Positions 32,867 through 44,825 of a stretch of DNA of 64,000 nt are shown here, piece by piece (the first letter of the stretch is position 1; every line of letters begins with the position of its first letter). A program made the translations under genes and the position numbers. The DNA is taken from positions 11,627,501 to 11,691,500 of the forward strand of contig CM037459.1 of the NCBI GenBank assembly GCA_021014325.1, written 5' to 3'. Below the pieces are notes generated by a model, which was not told the DNA's origin, searched no databases, and saw only the letters and a list, made by a program, of their open reading frames with translations. The DNA comes from Plazaster borealis (lineage: Eukaryota; Echinodermata; Asteroidea; Forcipulatida; Labidiasteridae).

Positions 32867-35428
32867 ACAATATCACTATGTCCAGTATCACATAATATAA
32901 CAATTAATTGATCGAAAGGGGTGAAGCAGCTTTAATTATTGGAATTAAGAGAATGGTTAAAATGATAAAACTTGAAGAACCGTTCCGTGTAACCTATAGA
33001 TTAAATTAAACATTGCATGGATAATATCACTAGTTTTGTCAAATGAATTTGATACACTTTAACATTTACGGCTGATATAATCGCTTTAGTAGAATATGTC
33101 GCCAACAACAACTTTCAAGAATTTCGAAAACCATATACACTTGATTTTTTTAATAAATAACTAAGCATTTACATTAAATTTGGAAGAAAATTCGTTAAAA
33201 TGCTACGCTGTTTTGAATAAATGAGATTGTTTATCATTTCAAAAGATATAAAAGCTTTTCATAACATACGGTTAGTGTTAATAGTCATTAAATGTAGGCC
33301 TACCTAATTGCTGAAGGATTAGATAGATGACATTTTCAATATGAAATGTCAAGGTTAAATATGGTGTTCGCATTGTAAAAATATCTCATCTAAGATTTCT
33401 ATGAAATGATGGTTGAGTTTTGAGAATTTAAGCAAACCAACAAATAATCTGTTCTAATGGTTGACAATTCTCTTAGTAGTAATTGTGGCAAAACAAAAAT
33501 ATTCTTGTTTCACGAGTTATTGGTCAGTGAATGAATCCACCAGGCCAAGGTAAAATAGAAATGCATAACAATCACTTGAACAAATGCACAATAAAGAAAT
33601 AAAGCTTAAATAGGTTAACATAAAGTTATATTAAGTTTATCTCGAGTGTTCAAAGTCTTTCTTTTATACACATTGCCTAACTTCAATAATGATTTCCTCC
33701 GAATCATTCAAAAAATATATATATATATATTTTGATTTAATTCACGACAACGCTTTTTAAAATCAGTAAGCCTATTGCCCAATATTATGGCTTCCGTCTG
33801 AAAAAACCCTTATTAACGCTTATAACTGGAACAATTTATGACGCTAAACAGTTTAATAAATTTTGTGTTGATGTATTTTTAATCCGAAATACATTGCAAT
33901 CAGTTTCCATATTGAATTTAAATGGTGTTGTCTTATCTATTTTTTTTCCCCAAACAGAAACGTGATCAGAGTAAAGTGGAATAATTAGTTAATGCATACA
34001 AACTTGTTAAATAACCAAACCGGTAAAATGGAAGTACACATGCAGGTACGTGCAAGTTGCAGAGCCTGCTAACTTAAATACGCGTACTTCAATCTCAACA
34101 ATCACATCAAGGTCCTGGTAATTCGGATCTTTTCAGTAAATACTGGTGGAATTCAAATGCGACCGGTTTCCTCTTTGAGCTGATTTTATCTTTTTTAAGT
34201 GTTTATTAGAACATTTTTACATTTGATCGGTCAAATAAACCCAACGCTGTCAACTTATACCGAGTTGAACACTAGCCACGCAACTAACTATGACTATAAT
34301 GTACCTTTGTGTCAGGGTAAATACACGGGAAACAAAGACAACATAGGTTGTCAGTCAAAATGAAATAAACCCAAATGCAAACACGACTTGTCATAAGTTG
34401 TTCAGTTTTATATTTGATACTTGATACTACGTCACAAGTAAATAGTTTGAATGTTATAAAACAAATGACAGCCTGAAAATATTGTTAACTGTTTAGTCTT
34501 TAAGCTGATATATTATGTAACCAAGAGAGATAAAGTATTATTGTTATTCGGAATGGTTTCAATTTGTTTACTTTGGTCATTAAGGAAGAAACTTGTCAAA
34601 TGAACTTATACAAATATCACATTGATTAATGCAATATTCGGCTGGATTCAAGTTTTAAGGAAGATTTGTCTATAACGCCATTTTAATCAACATAATATTT
34701 CAATACACTTCATTTGGAAAATTTGTTTCTATGTAATTAAACAATTTTCGATGAAAAAATGCCAACAATTACATTGTTAAAACTATGAAAAGGACAAAGT
34801 GGACTGACAAAGTATAAGAAAGATAATGTAAACCAAATAAACTGCAATGAACATTACCACGCCCTAACCATAGTTTGACATTATACACAAAAAATATCTG
34901 AAACGAAATCCCACACAAGTCTCATTATTATAAATATATCAACGCAATGATATCACTGAAAGTATTCATATGGTTAATACCGGAAACAAGATACAAATAA
35001 TTTGCTAATTTTGTACTAGGAGCTTTTCCACTAATGACAAGTGTACAGTGAACTGGCGATTATGGTTTACCGTTATTAGACGGCAACAGTCGTCCATTTA
35101 CTTTAATATGATCAGAACAATGTCGATTGTTGCGCCCTCCAAATTCTTCTTTCAAGCAGTGTTATTTTTTGACTTTAATAATTTTCCATTATGAAACAAA
35201 TCTCTGGTTATCTCAGGTGCCAATTAAAAGTTTCCAGTGATAGTTTAAACCCAACAAAACATCATTGAAAATATTGAGCGCCCTCAATGTAGATAGAAAA
35301 CAGTTCATGTCTGCGGCTCAAAGTCTATAGTCACGCGGATAAATTGCCAATTGTCAGCTCCTTATGTATGATTGACAACATGGTGCGTGATCACAAACTA
35401 TCAATGTCACTTCTTTGATATTTACAAA

Positions 35429-35538
35429 GTGTTGTAATAAGAACAAGCATCCATCGTCATCACTCATAACGGCTGAACAGACTTGCGACCCTAAGAGACA
35501 TCGGTATAGACACAAACATGCAGCAACCAAATATCTAG
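35429..35538 (+). other. Putative 5' exon B, beta4
   Basis: Ends ATATCTAG|GTAAGT; the donor is intact. The exon carries a TAG just before the splice site where the other copies read CAAG, so a protein frame running through exon B would be broken here. Confidence 0.42.
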
Positions 35539-36029
35539 GTAAGTCTGTATTTTTTAAATCTGGTAATTTTACATTAACTACAATTTAATGCAATGATTGA
35601 ATGCAATGATTGAATGCATGTCCTAAAGACACTCAAAACCTGCATGTTTCTACGTATTCTAACAGCTATGCGATTGTTAACGTTTTACATTTTAAAAAGT
35701 AAACCTAATTTAAGCTGTGTCCATCTTTTTTGCGTTTGCCGTAATACCAGCGTGATCTAGCCTCTTTATCAAAATATAAATGTAACCCTGGGTTCACCTA
35801 TAAAAAGTATCGGGAACCGAAAATAACAAACAACTCCCTTATGAAATAAAACCAAGTTCGAGAATTCAAGATTATAATGCACAAAAACAGTAACTCTGAT
35901 TTATTCGAGTAATAAATCGACGATCAAAAGATTTGCAAAATATAAACTATACAAAAAAATTCTTGTACGTCAACGGTCTTGAGAATTTAATCAAACCAAC
36001 AAAGGATGACATTCTGTTGGTAGTCATTG

Positions 36030-37110
36030 ACATCCACAACACCAATGCAAACCAGTTTAAGCATCTACTTCAGGCTTTCGGTCTTACCCAGCATATCAAG
36101 GAGCCGACTCATCGTCTCGGTCATTGCCTGGACCTTGTCATAACTCGTGACATCACCCCACCCATTGTCTCAAACTTTGTTATTCTACCTGGATTCTCAG
36201 ACCATTATGCAGTCATGTGTAACTTGAGTCTGTGCAAGCCCAAAGTCCCAACCGTCACTATAAAGAGCCGACAGTGGAAACATGTGAATTCTCCTGAAGT
36301 GTTCCGCGACATAGGAACTCATTTAGCAAAGCTGGAAATTGATCATGACTGCTTGGATTCCTATGTCAGCCAATATGAGAGTACTATCAGTGACATCTTG
36401 GATAAATACGCACCTTGGAAAACAAGATCAGTCAAGGTCCGAACTGAAGTTTCCTGGTTCAATGATGATATTCGTACAGCAAGAAAGATCTGTCGTCAAC
36501 TTGAGCGGAAATGGCGGAAAAATGGCAAGTTGGAAATACAACGACAAGAATATCGCAACCAATGTAAGGTAGTCAGGAATTTGATCAACCAGGCAAAGAT
36601 CACCCATTATTCATCCCAAGTACAAGAATCCTCAGGAGATCAAAAGAAGCTCTTCAAGATAATTGGTAAGTTGTTGCTCAAACCCAAAACCCCCGTCCTT
36701 CCATCCACTTACAATGATCAGGACTTGGCAAATGAATTCCAGAAATTCTTTGTCACCAAGATTTCAGACATCCGCTCATCTTTTCATCAGTCCCTTACAA
36801 CGTGCCGCAGACATTGCCACATCTTCAACCAGAGTGTAGACTATCTGTGTTTGAGCCTGCCACTGTTGCTGAGATTCAAAGGGTTATTATGAAATCTCCT
36901 TCAAAATCCTGTGAGCTGGATCCAGTGTCAACATCCATGATGAAGCAAAACAATGATATATTTTTACCCTACATCACTAATCTTGTAAACGAATCTCTCA
37001 GTTCCGGTTGTTTCCCCGATAGCCTCAAAGTTTCCTACATCAGGCCGCTCATCAAGAAACCAAACCTGGACAAGGAGATATTCAAAACTACAGACCGGTT
37101 GCAAACTTAA
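36030..37110 (+). pseudogene. LINE endonuclease end and RT linker, frameshifted
   Basis: Encodes the C-terminal endonuclease (LVITRD, PGFSDHYAV) and the linker to RT. It shifts frame near 36800-36890 into 36802-37110 (SKSCELDPVSTSMMK, SLSSGCFPDSLK) and again near 37085-37110. At least two lesions separate it from the RT core. Confidence 0.85.
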
Positions 37111-37187
37111 AATATCTTGGAAAAGTCATCGAACGAGTAGTTTCATCACGCATTTCTGATCACATTCATAATTTTAACCTGTCCGAC

Positions 37188-38423
37188 GTGTTCCAGTCAG
37201 CATACAAGCCTTTCCATGGGACAGAAGCTGCACTAGTCCGTGTGAGCAACGATATTCTTTCTGCAATGGACAATGGTAACCTAACAGCACTAGTCCTGCT
37301 AGACTTGAGTGCTGCCTTTGACACTGTTGATCACAACATCCTTCTCTCTCGGCTCCAGAATCACCTTGGCATAGAGGACACAGCCCTAGCATGGTGCAAA
37401 TCGTATCTCTACAATAGAACTCAGCATGTATGTATTGGCACCGCAATATCAGACCCTGTTGTTTTGAACTACTCTGTGCCACAGGGGTCGGTACTGGGCC
37501 CGCAGTGGTTTACGCTGTACACTTTACCGATTCGTGACATCATCCTGAAATTTAATCTGAATTACCATGTGTACGCAGACGACACTCAGCTATACATCAC
37601 GTTTAAATCTTCTCAAGAAAACGCCAATGCATCTGTTGCAAGACTTGAGAAATGCATCCAAGAGATTCGACGTTGGACACAACAAAACTTCCTGAAGTTA
37701 AATGATGATAAGACAGAGTTCCTTCTATTTGGGTCACGTCAACAGTTAACAAAGGTTTCAGTGCCATACATTTCCATCGGTGATGCTCGGATAGCTCCCT
37801 CGCTGCAAGCTCGGAACTTAGGGGTTATTTTTGATTCATCGATGACACTTCAACCACACATCAACAACATCGTTCGTCTGTCATCATATCACATCAGGAA
37901 TATTGGTAAGATTCGCAAGTACTTGGACAAAAGTGCCACTGAAAAGGTCATTCATGCATTTGTTACTTCTCGTCTTGACAACGGCAATGCTCTTCTCTAC
38001 AGTCTTCCTAACAACCAGATTTCCCGTCTTCAACGCCTCCAAAATACCGCTGCCCGCATTGTGACACTGTCTAGAAAATCCTGTTCTATCACCCCCATTC
38101 TGAAACAACTACATTGGCTCCCTATCTCTCAACGAATCATCTTCAAGCTGATGCTCATTGTCCACAAAGCACTTAATGGCAAGGCTCCCCACTATATTTC
38201 TGAACTACTTCAAGTTTACACTCCATCAAGGAATCTTCGATCAAGTTCCATGCTTCTCCTCGTTGAACCCAAGTCTCGACACTCATGGGGTGACAGGTCT
38301 TTTTCTTCAGCTGCGCCACGCATCTGGAACTCTCTACCGCTTAATCTTAGATCTTGTCTTTGTACCACAAAATTCAAATCTCTTCTCAAAACTTATCTTA
38401 TGTCACAGGTTTTCAAGGACTAA
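37188..38423 (+). CDS. LINE reverse transcriptase core and C-terminus
   Basis: 411-aa open frame with FDTVDH at 44-49, SVPQGSVLGP at 96-105 and intact catalytic YADD at 129-132. The thumb follows (LNDDKTEFLLF, ARNLGVIFDSS), then SRLDNGNALLYSLP, LQRLQNTAARIV and LHWLPI. The end LLKTYLMSQVFKD is a natural C-terminus. The first Met is internal to RT; the true N-terminus lies in other frames upstream, so this is part of a dead element. Confidence 0.88.
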   Translation: MFQSAYKPFHGTEAALVRVSNDILSAMDNGNLTALVLLDLSAAFDTVDHNILLSRLQNHLGIEDTALAWCKSYLYNRTQHVCIGTAISDPVVLNYSVPQGSVLGPQWFTLYTLPIRDIILKFNLNYHVYADDTQLYITFKSSQENANASVARLEKCIQEIRRWTQQNFLKLNDDKTEFLLFGSRQQLTKVSVPYISIGDARIAPSLQARNLGVIFDSSMTLQPHINNIVRLSSYHIRNIGKIRKYLDKSATEKVIHAFVTSRLDNGNALLYSLPNNQISRLQRLQNTAARIVTLSRKSCSITPILKQLHWLPISQRIIFKLMLIVHKALNGKAPHYISELLQVYTPSRNLRSSSMLLLVEPKSRHSWGDRSFSSAAPRIWNSLPLNLRSCLCTTKFKSLLKTYLMSQVFKD

Positions 38424-39746
38424 TTTTGTTGTGTCTGTTTTGTCTTTATTTTGTTTTGTTTTATTTTTGGGTTTTTTACTGCGCCTTGAACACCCAGCAG
38501 GGTGGATATGTGCGCATTACAAGTCTTATTATTATTATTATTATTGAGGAAAAACAACTTGTTTCACGAGTTCTTGGTGTGTTACACCTAATCCAAGGAA
38601 AAATAAATACATTTTAACGAAATCGATTAAGCGAAATTAACCAGTCCGTAAACATAGAGTACATAACTATTCTTAACTCGAACATTAGTATAAAGACCAA
38701 GAATGATGTTTATAACAGTGTAAGAGTGAACAATATCAACAATAGATTGAACAATCCAATGTTAATTTTTAGTGATTGAATCCACCAGGTCAAGGTACAA
38801 AAGAAATACATATAAATTACTTGAACAACTTCACAATGAAGAAATAAAGCTCAAAGAAGATCACACACGTATATCAATGTTTTCTCTCGAGTATTCAAAG
38901 TCCTCCTGTTGCACGTTGCCTAACCTCAATAATGATTTCCTAAATCTTTCAAAATATAATTACAATTTTGATTGCATTCATGTCAACTCTTTTTCAATCA
39001 TTAATGCTCACAGTGCTGGCTCCCGAGTAAAAAGAAAGCTTATGAAACTTATAACTTGTGCATTTAATGGGTATAGCATTATGATGATAAACGGTTAAAT
39101 CAATAATGTGTTATATGTATTTTAATTCGATATAAATTGTAATCAGTTTGCAAATTGAATTGAAATGGTGTTGTCTTTAGCTTTAATTGGTTCAACAAGA
39201 AACGTATTCATAGCAAAGTGAATGTTTAGTAAAATGCATACAAACTTATTAATTGACCATACCGGTGAAATGGAAGTACACATGCAGGCACTTGCAGGTT
39301 ACCAAGCCTGCTACATTGAAGACCCAGACTTCAAACTAATAACAGTCACATCAATGTCTTTGTTACTTGGAATTGTTCAATAAAAAGTGTTCATTTGAAA
39401 AGGTTTACAATTGATCGGTAAATTATTAAACACTCTTTTCGCAAATTACTATGGCAATAAGTTAACTAAGTCTCGGGGTAAATAAACAGTCGAAAGAAAG
39501 ATTAAATAGGTTGCAATCAGTTTTTCAGTTTAAACTTGATACCTTGTCTAATGCAGAGATAATAGGAACAGTTGCAGTAGCATTATTTTAACGTCACTGT
39601 AAGTGTAGCCTCTGAATAAAGTGAGAATTATAGCAACGCCATAAGATACTTTATTGCAATCTTTATTGCTTTAATTTTCTGTGCACAACATCTCAAAGAC
39701 AAATGCAGTTGATTAAGACAGCATTAAATATACAGAAGAACTGATT

Positions 39747-39838
39747 TTAGAGCCCCCTACCAGGTCTGACTCACATCTTAGGTAAGGCTAATATCCTATC
39801 GTGTATGCCTATCATAATATCGCTGGCTCAAAGCTAAG
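39747..39838 (+). promoter_or_regulatory. Exon A upstream region, alpha5
   Basis: TTTAGAGCCCCCTACCAGG has lost the CG step of the CTCF-like core; TGACTCA is kept at 39767-39773. Confidence 0.33.
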
Positions 39839-40044
39839 CAAGCCACTCCCACATGTCGGTGACTTTAAGCCCAATAATGTGTGACAGACAGCGACGGTTA
39901 TCACACACTGGAAATGTCACTGATTTGGAAACTTTCAAGAAGTTAAAAGGAGAAGCTACCAGATCCACAGCTCCAAAAAAACAATTAAGCATTGATGATC
40001 AAGGTTACAAGACTTAACAGAAACAGATCAAAAGACAAATAACG
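39839..40044 (+). other. Putative 5' noncoding exon A, alpha5
   Basis: Donor ACG|GTAAGT intact. A run of seven A's near 39976 and a TAA shortly after break the upstream frame seen in alpha1. Confidence 0.52.
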
Positions 40045-40565
40045 GTAAGTTGAATAGTCTCTTCTCTAATCTGTTTTCTGTTATAGCAACGTGATAACTG
40101 TTAAGGTATTGGGTGGTTTTCTGGAATCTTCAAAAATGAAATTTATATCAAGCTTGCTTTTCGTGTTCAAATCTTATAAAAATCTTCACCTTGCGCTCTG
40201 TTAAAAATGTTTGCTTGAACCGATCGTGTTTCTAGACGAAATGGATAGTTTCTATAGCTGGTTGGTAGGCAAATGCGGGAATTAGATATACCATTATTAA
40301 ACAAGCTAGACAAAAATATTGAAAGATTTAAAGTTCTTTAAAAAAATACTTTAGCCTATAAGATCTGTCAGGAAACGTAGGTAAAGATGGAACAGTTCAT
40401 TGGTTTCGTTAGCCTACAGTGGAAATTTTACAGCGTCTGCACAGCACACGATAATCAAGCCAACATACAGCTAACATTGTCCAAATTCTTGGGAGGAATG
40501 ATATACCCCTGCCTAGCCGTTGCCGCGGTTGATGGATACTGTGGTCAGGATTTGTATACGGATTA

Positions 40566-40581
40566 GCGCCACTACAGGGAG
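40566..40581 (+). promoter_or_regulatory. CTCF-like site in intron, alpha5 (variant)
   Basis: GCGCCACTACAGGGAG, one base away from the form in the other units (G to C within the AGAGGG core), possibly weakened. Confidence 0.28.
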
Positions 40582-42437
40582 TGTAACTAAATGGCTGTCC
40601 CACTTTTAAACACCTTGCTACGTGCCTGTAAGAAAATATAGTGTACGAGTATTAAACAGTTCCAATAGTCAGTTATTGAACAACGAGATTCAATTGCGCA
40701 CTTCACAAATAACATTTACCTTATAACTACTGATTTGAAGACGAATACAAATTAAAATTGTCTCAGTCAAAAGACAAAAAAAAAGGTTTTGAATTTATTT
40801 CAGTTTAAACTTTTGTTTATTGTTCCTAATAATAAAGACACTGCTGTATTCCGAATGAATGAATAATGGGCTTGTAATCGGTTTCTACGCAATGGACATT
40901 GTTAGTGCCATCAATGTGTGCTTTGTTCTCCCAAAACATTTGGAGAATAAAATTGTTTCTCCAAATCATATTAAATTTAGTATAAAATCAACTGGTGGGG
41001 ACAGTTTTCCGAATTCATGAACAAGGTGCTGGTTGGTATTAGTTTCTTCACAACGGACATTGTTTAAAAAAAATAAGGCGCGCTTGTGGAAAAAAGAATT
41101 TGTCTCAAATTCATCCTTTAAAAAACCCTTCGGATCATCCAGTATTGTCTTGAAATATTGCCCAACTGTGGATTAACATTTAAATACATACTTACTGTTA
41201 TTCAAACGAGCTTTGAGAAAAATAAATACTCAAATTAAACCTTGTGCTACGGGTTATAGTAAATAAATAAAACATTGGATGTGGATTAATTACATTGCAC
41301 CGCTGCTCAGTCATTCGTTCCGATCTATTGAATGAAAATTAAACACCGATGCTGGTTTTAAACCCAATACAAATAATGCTGGACAAAAACTACTCGACGA
41401 TTCCATTCAAAGCATTGGTAGCGCATTTTTCGTCTAGTACGAATCACATTTTTATTTGGTATTAGTAGGACTGTCTTAGATATCTCAAATGATTTTGGCT
41501 AAGGCATATTTTTTTTTTAAAGCTCTGTGATTTCAGAACAAATTATTTTACGGGAAATGTTCAAATGAAGTAACAGACGCAGCCAAAAGGTTTTGGTGGC
41601 CTCCTTATTGGTAATTTTGTGGCATTCGTATGGTTATGTAAATTTCAGTGTTCAATGCATCAATATCCAAAAAGGATCCAGCCCGATGAGGGAGCGGGTG
41701 TAATTATTTAATTAATCATTTATTTATTTGTTTAGTTATTAACTTGTTAAAACACTACAGCCATTTACTCCACTAAAACCCAGAACACTCCTTGACAATA
41801 AAATCACAATTGACCCACAGGCCAACCCACATGGCAGCAGAATATTTGTGGATTGTATACAGGGTTACCTCGTATAACTGTGTACCGCACAGTCATTAAG
41901 CCTTGGTTGACATGCATTTGTTTATGACTCTTGAGATCGTGTTTATAGGGCTTGTTCACGTTTAGTCTAGTTGTCCAAAGGTTGTCGTAATACATGTAAA
42001 TATGAACAAATATAAAAACCAGAGTTGTAAAAGTCAAACCATTATAAATAATTAATCAAATTATTTGTTTATTTATTTGATTGGTTTGAGCTATACCACA
42101 ATTCAACCGAATTGTATACCAGAGTTAATTAAAAAATAACAATACCAAAAAATAACAAATAACAAAAGTTAATTAAAACTCTCCAATCCATTCGAGTAAG
42201 TTTTGACCCCATTACACCGAAAACATCTTGTGGGAATCAATTTGCGGCTAGAAGGAGGGGACAAAATCAGGAAAAAATTGCAAAAAATCTGATTTTAGAT
42301 TTCAAGTATACACCGATAGAAACCCATGCAATTATGCCAAATGTATCAGCAAATAAGGCAATTGGTCAAAACTCTAAAGACACCCGTCTCAAAGATTGGT
42401 TGGTTGATTCATTTGCTACATGTTTAATGTTATCCAG

Positions 42438-43247
42438 ATGTGGGGCGTGAAACAAGTTATCCTGTTTCTGACAGTTTTGAATCTGATGGAGTTCAATGCT
42501 AGCATGACGTCACCGGAAGAAGGAACGTCAACTGGTCCATGCTGCCCAGTCAGTCCTGCAGGAGTTCCTGGTATTCCCGGATATCCGGGACCATACGGGC
42601 CGGCTGGGAGTAAAGGAGACATGGGGTCTCCTGGTGATGTAGGTATGCACGGAGCTAAGGGAGACAAGGGATCAGACGGGTTGAATGGGGAACGAGGCGC
42701 TACAGGAGAACCAGGCCAGAAGGGAGAACAAGGTGTCGGTCAGCCAGGTAAACAAGGACCTCAAGGACTGCCCGGAATTGCTGGTTTGATGGGAGAGAGA
42801 GGAATACCTGGATCAGTTGGACTAAAGGGACAACAAGGTGAATGTGTTGAGCGCACTCGACGGGTGGCCTTTACTGTAGTCAGAAACACAGATTTTCTTG
42901 AAAGTAGTAATAGTCTGCCCTTTGATAAAACAATCTTTGAACAAGGCACCCACTTTGATTTGCAAACAGGCACTTTCACGTGTAATGTGACTGGTACCTA
43001 TGTATTCATGTTTTCAGTTTTGAAAATGCATACCTCAGGTAGTGCTTACGCTAATCTGATGCAGAATGGTAATATTATTGTATCGGGATATGCCTCAGGC
43101 GATGGTAATTCCTTGCCAACAGGCAACAGTGCAGTTTTGTTTTTACAAGAGGGTGATCGAGTTTTCTTAAAGACATATGGTTCCTTGTACAGTCACGATT
43201 ACCATTACAGTTCATTCAGTGGGTTCTTGCTTTATGGCGAGAACTAG
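42438..43247 (+). CDS. Secreted collagen-like C1q-domain protein, gene 4
   Basis: Intact 269-aa copy. It supports the downstream start: the Met at position 5 of the longer frame has become Ile here, while the base pair AG before the ATG at 42438 is kept (ATCCAG|ATG). The longer frame would begin at 42420. The stalk is as in the other copies except GYPG and GSPG. Head variants include NTDFLESSNS, HTSGSAYA with Q for K just after, and YASGDGNSLPTG with a proline where the others have Q. The last 45 or so residues equal gene 2. AATAAA is at 43381-43386. Confidence 0.93.
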   Translation: MWGVKQVILFLTVLNLMEFNASMTSPEEGTSTGPCCPVSPAGVPGIPGYPGPYGPAGSKGDMGSPGDVGMHGAKGDKGSDGLNGERGATGEPGQKGEQGVGQPGKQGPQGLPGIAGLMGERGIPGSVGLKGQQGECVERTRRVAFTVVRNTDFLESSNSLPFDKTIFEQGTHFDLQTGTFTCNVTGTYVFMFSVLKMHTSGSAYANLMQNGNIIVSGYASGDGNSLPTGNSAVLFLQEGDRVFLKTYGSLYSHDYHYSSFSGFLLYGEN

Positions 43248-44130
43248 AACATATCACTATGTCCAGTATCACAGAATATTACAATTAATTGATCGAAAGG
43301 GGTGAAGCAGCTTTATTTATTGGAATTAAGAGCATGATTAAGATGATTTTGAAGAACAATTTTTTTGAGCGAGTTTCTGAAATAAAGAATTTTAACGAAC
43401 TCAAGTCTCAAAGAATAATTGCACGACGACAGTTTGAGATTTTAATCAAACCAACAAAGTTTCCGTTCCAGTGGTTGACAACTTTCATGGTAGTAATCGG
43501 GAGAAAACAACGATATTTTTGTTTCACGAGTTCTTAGTGCATGTTTACACATTACCCATCGATGAGAAATACACTGAAACGAAATCTATTTTGCAGAACA
43601 TGCTGGTTAAAAAAGGAGTACAACATAAGTTTTTTAAAGCTTGGACAATGTTCTAAGCTCGGACAATATTTAGAAAAAAAATGTTTATAACGGTGTAGGG
43701 GTGAAACACTTCAACATAGATAGAGCCATCCAATAATGATTACAGTGAATGAATCCACCAGGCCATGGTTAATAAATAAATATAAATTACTTGAATAATT
43801 TCACAAGGAAGAAATAAAGCTTTAAAAGATAACATCAAGTTTTATTATCGTTTTCTCTCGAGTATTCCAAGTCTTCCTTTAATACACATTGCTTATTTCA
43901 ACAATGATTTACCTCAAACCATTCAAAATATAATTACTATTTTGATTTCATCCATGGCAACATGGTTTTAAATCATTATTGTCCTCAGTGTTGGCTCCCG
44001 ACTGAAAAGGAAACTTAGTAACGCTTATAACTTGTGCATTAACTGAGGTATAGCATTGTGATGCTAAACGGTTTAGTCAATAATATGTTATATGTATTAT
44101 AATCCGATATGTGATCAGTTTGCACATTTA
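43248..44130 (+). repeat. Gamma-type 3' flank after gene 4
   Basis: Partner of the 14343-15139 tract. Here it continues smoothly past the point where the alpha2 copy breaks (AACTGAGGTATAGC), so this is the intact version. No gene supported. Confidence 0.75.
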
Positions 44131-44433
44131 ATAAAATTGGTGTTGTCTTATTTTTAATTATTGTCCGACCAGAAACGTGATCAGAGTACTGTGGAATGTT
44201 TCGTTATTGCATAAAAGCTTATTTATTAGCCATACCGGTAAAAGAGAAGTACACATGCAGGCTACTACAAGTTACCGAGCCTGCTAACTTAAAGACGCAG
44301 ACTTCAAAGTTAACCATCACATCAATGTCCATGCAGGTTCAGAGTTTATACAAGTGTGGGACAATGATACATTGATTTATGTTTCTGAGCACAATTCTCC
44401 AAAGATAAATGCAGTCGATTCAGACATCATTAA

Positions 44434-44788
44434 AGGGTCTGTATACGTTTGGTAATTAATGGCAATAACAACTTACTTGGTAAGAAGTACAGCAGCTTTG
44501 GATAGTATAACGCATTTTGGAGAAACTTTTCACTTCGAAGTACTGTACTTATGGAAAAATATATCACTTTTTATCAACAACAATTTGAATCTGAGAAGCG
44601 TTACTGACAGTAACGTTTTCAGATTGTGTAATCCAATTGCAGATTATTCTTCCTGCGTGGACGTAACCGCTCCAGATTTGCAGCAATATCTCAAAAACGA
44701 AATGAAATTTTTACAGGTTAGTTTTATGGTCTACAACTAAAGGATTGAAACAAACAATGGGTTCCAATTATCAAGGAATACAAACTCT
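44434..44788 (+). mobile_element. 355-bp MITE with TTAA target duplication
   Basis: Flanked by TTAA at 44430-44433 and 44789-44792; the empty site in other units reads CATTAAACATACAG. The ends are imperfect inverted repeats of about 28 bp (AGGGTCTGTATACGTTTGG against AGAGTTTGTATTCCTTGA). TTAA points to a piggyBac-type mobiliser. The text resembles a repeat I associate with sea-star genomes (a TTAA-flanked element with GGTAATT near its ends), but this is from memory. The 93-codon frame 44459-44740 lies wholly inside it. Confidence 0.75.
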
Positions 44789-44825
44789 TTAAACATACAG
44801 GGGAATCTGCTAGACTAATTCCAAA

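Larger units (their letters stand above)
26766..33908 (+). repeat. Repeat unit alpha4 (with gene 3)
   Basis: Complete alpha half with a 1.9-kb insertion in the intron. 26766-27389 is AT-rich upstream sequence without a gene. The 3' flank 32867-33908 is alpha-type, with AATAAA at 33152-33157 and a short (TA)n run near 33713-33730. Confidence 0.8.
36030..38545 (+). mobile_element. CR1/L2-like LINE, 5' truncated
   Basis: Inserted after GTAGTCATTG of beta4. It begins inside the endonuclease domain, continues through RT to a 3' UTR and ends in (ATT)n at about 38526-38545. Little or no target duplication is visible beyond ATTG. The frame that appears to open at 35933 starts in host repeat and only becomes LINE at about 36030. 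Confidence 0.9.
33909..39150 (+). repeat. Repeat unit beta4 (with LINE insertion)
   Basis: Collinear with beta1 and beta3 up to about 36029. A LINE then interrupts it, and it resumes at 38546 (GGAAAAACAACTTG). A 13-bp word near 35583-35610 is duplicated in tandem (CAATGATTGAATG). No C1q sequence. Confidence 0.75.
39151..44130 (+). repeat. Repeat unit alpha5 (with gene 4)
   Basis: Complete alpha half. The intron lacks the GC-rich island: about 180 bp is deleted at GAAAGATTTAAAG near 40325. 39151-39746 is AT-rich upstream text with no gene. The 3' flank is gamma-type (43248 on). Confidence 0.78.

Noticed and set aside
35933..36029. N-terminal part of the open frame that continues into the LINE
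   Set aside because: These codons are ordinary beta-unit repeat text fused by chance to the LINE insertion; the element starts at about 36030.
44459..44740. 93-codon open frame
   Set aside because: Lies entirely inside the TTAA-flanked MITE, has no family resemblance and is absent from all sister units.
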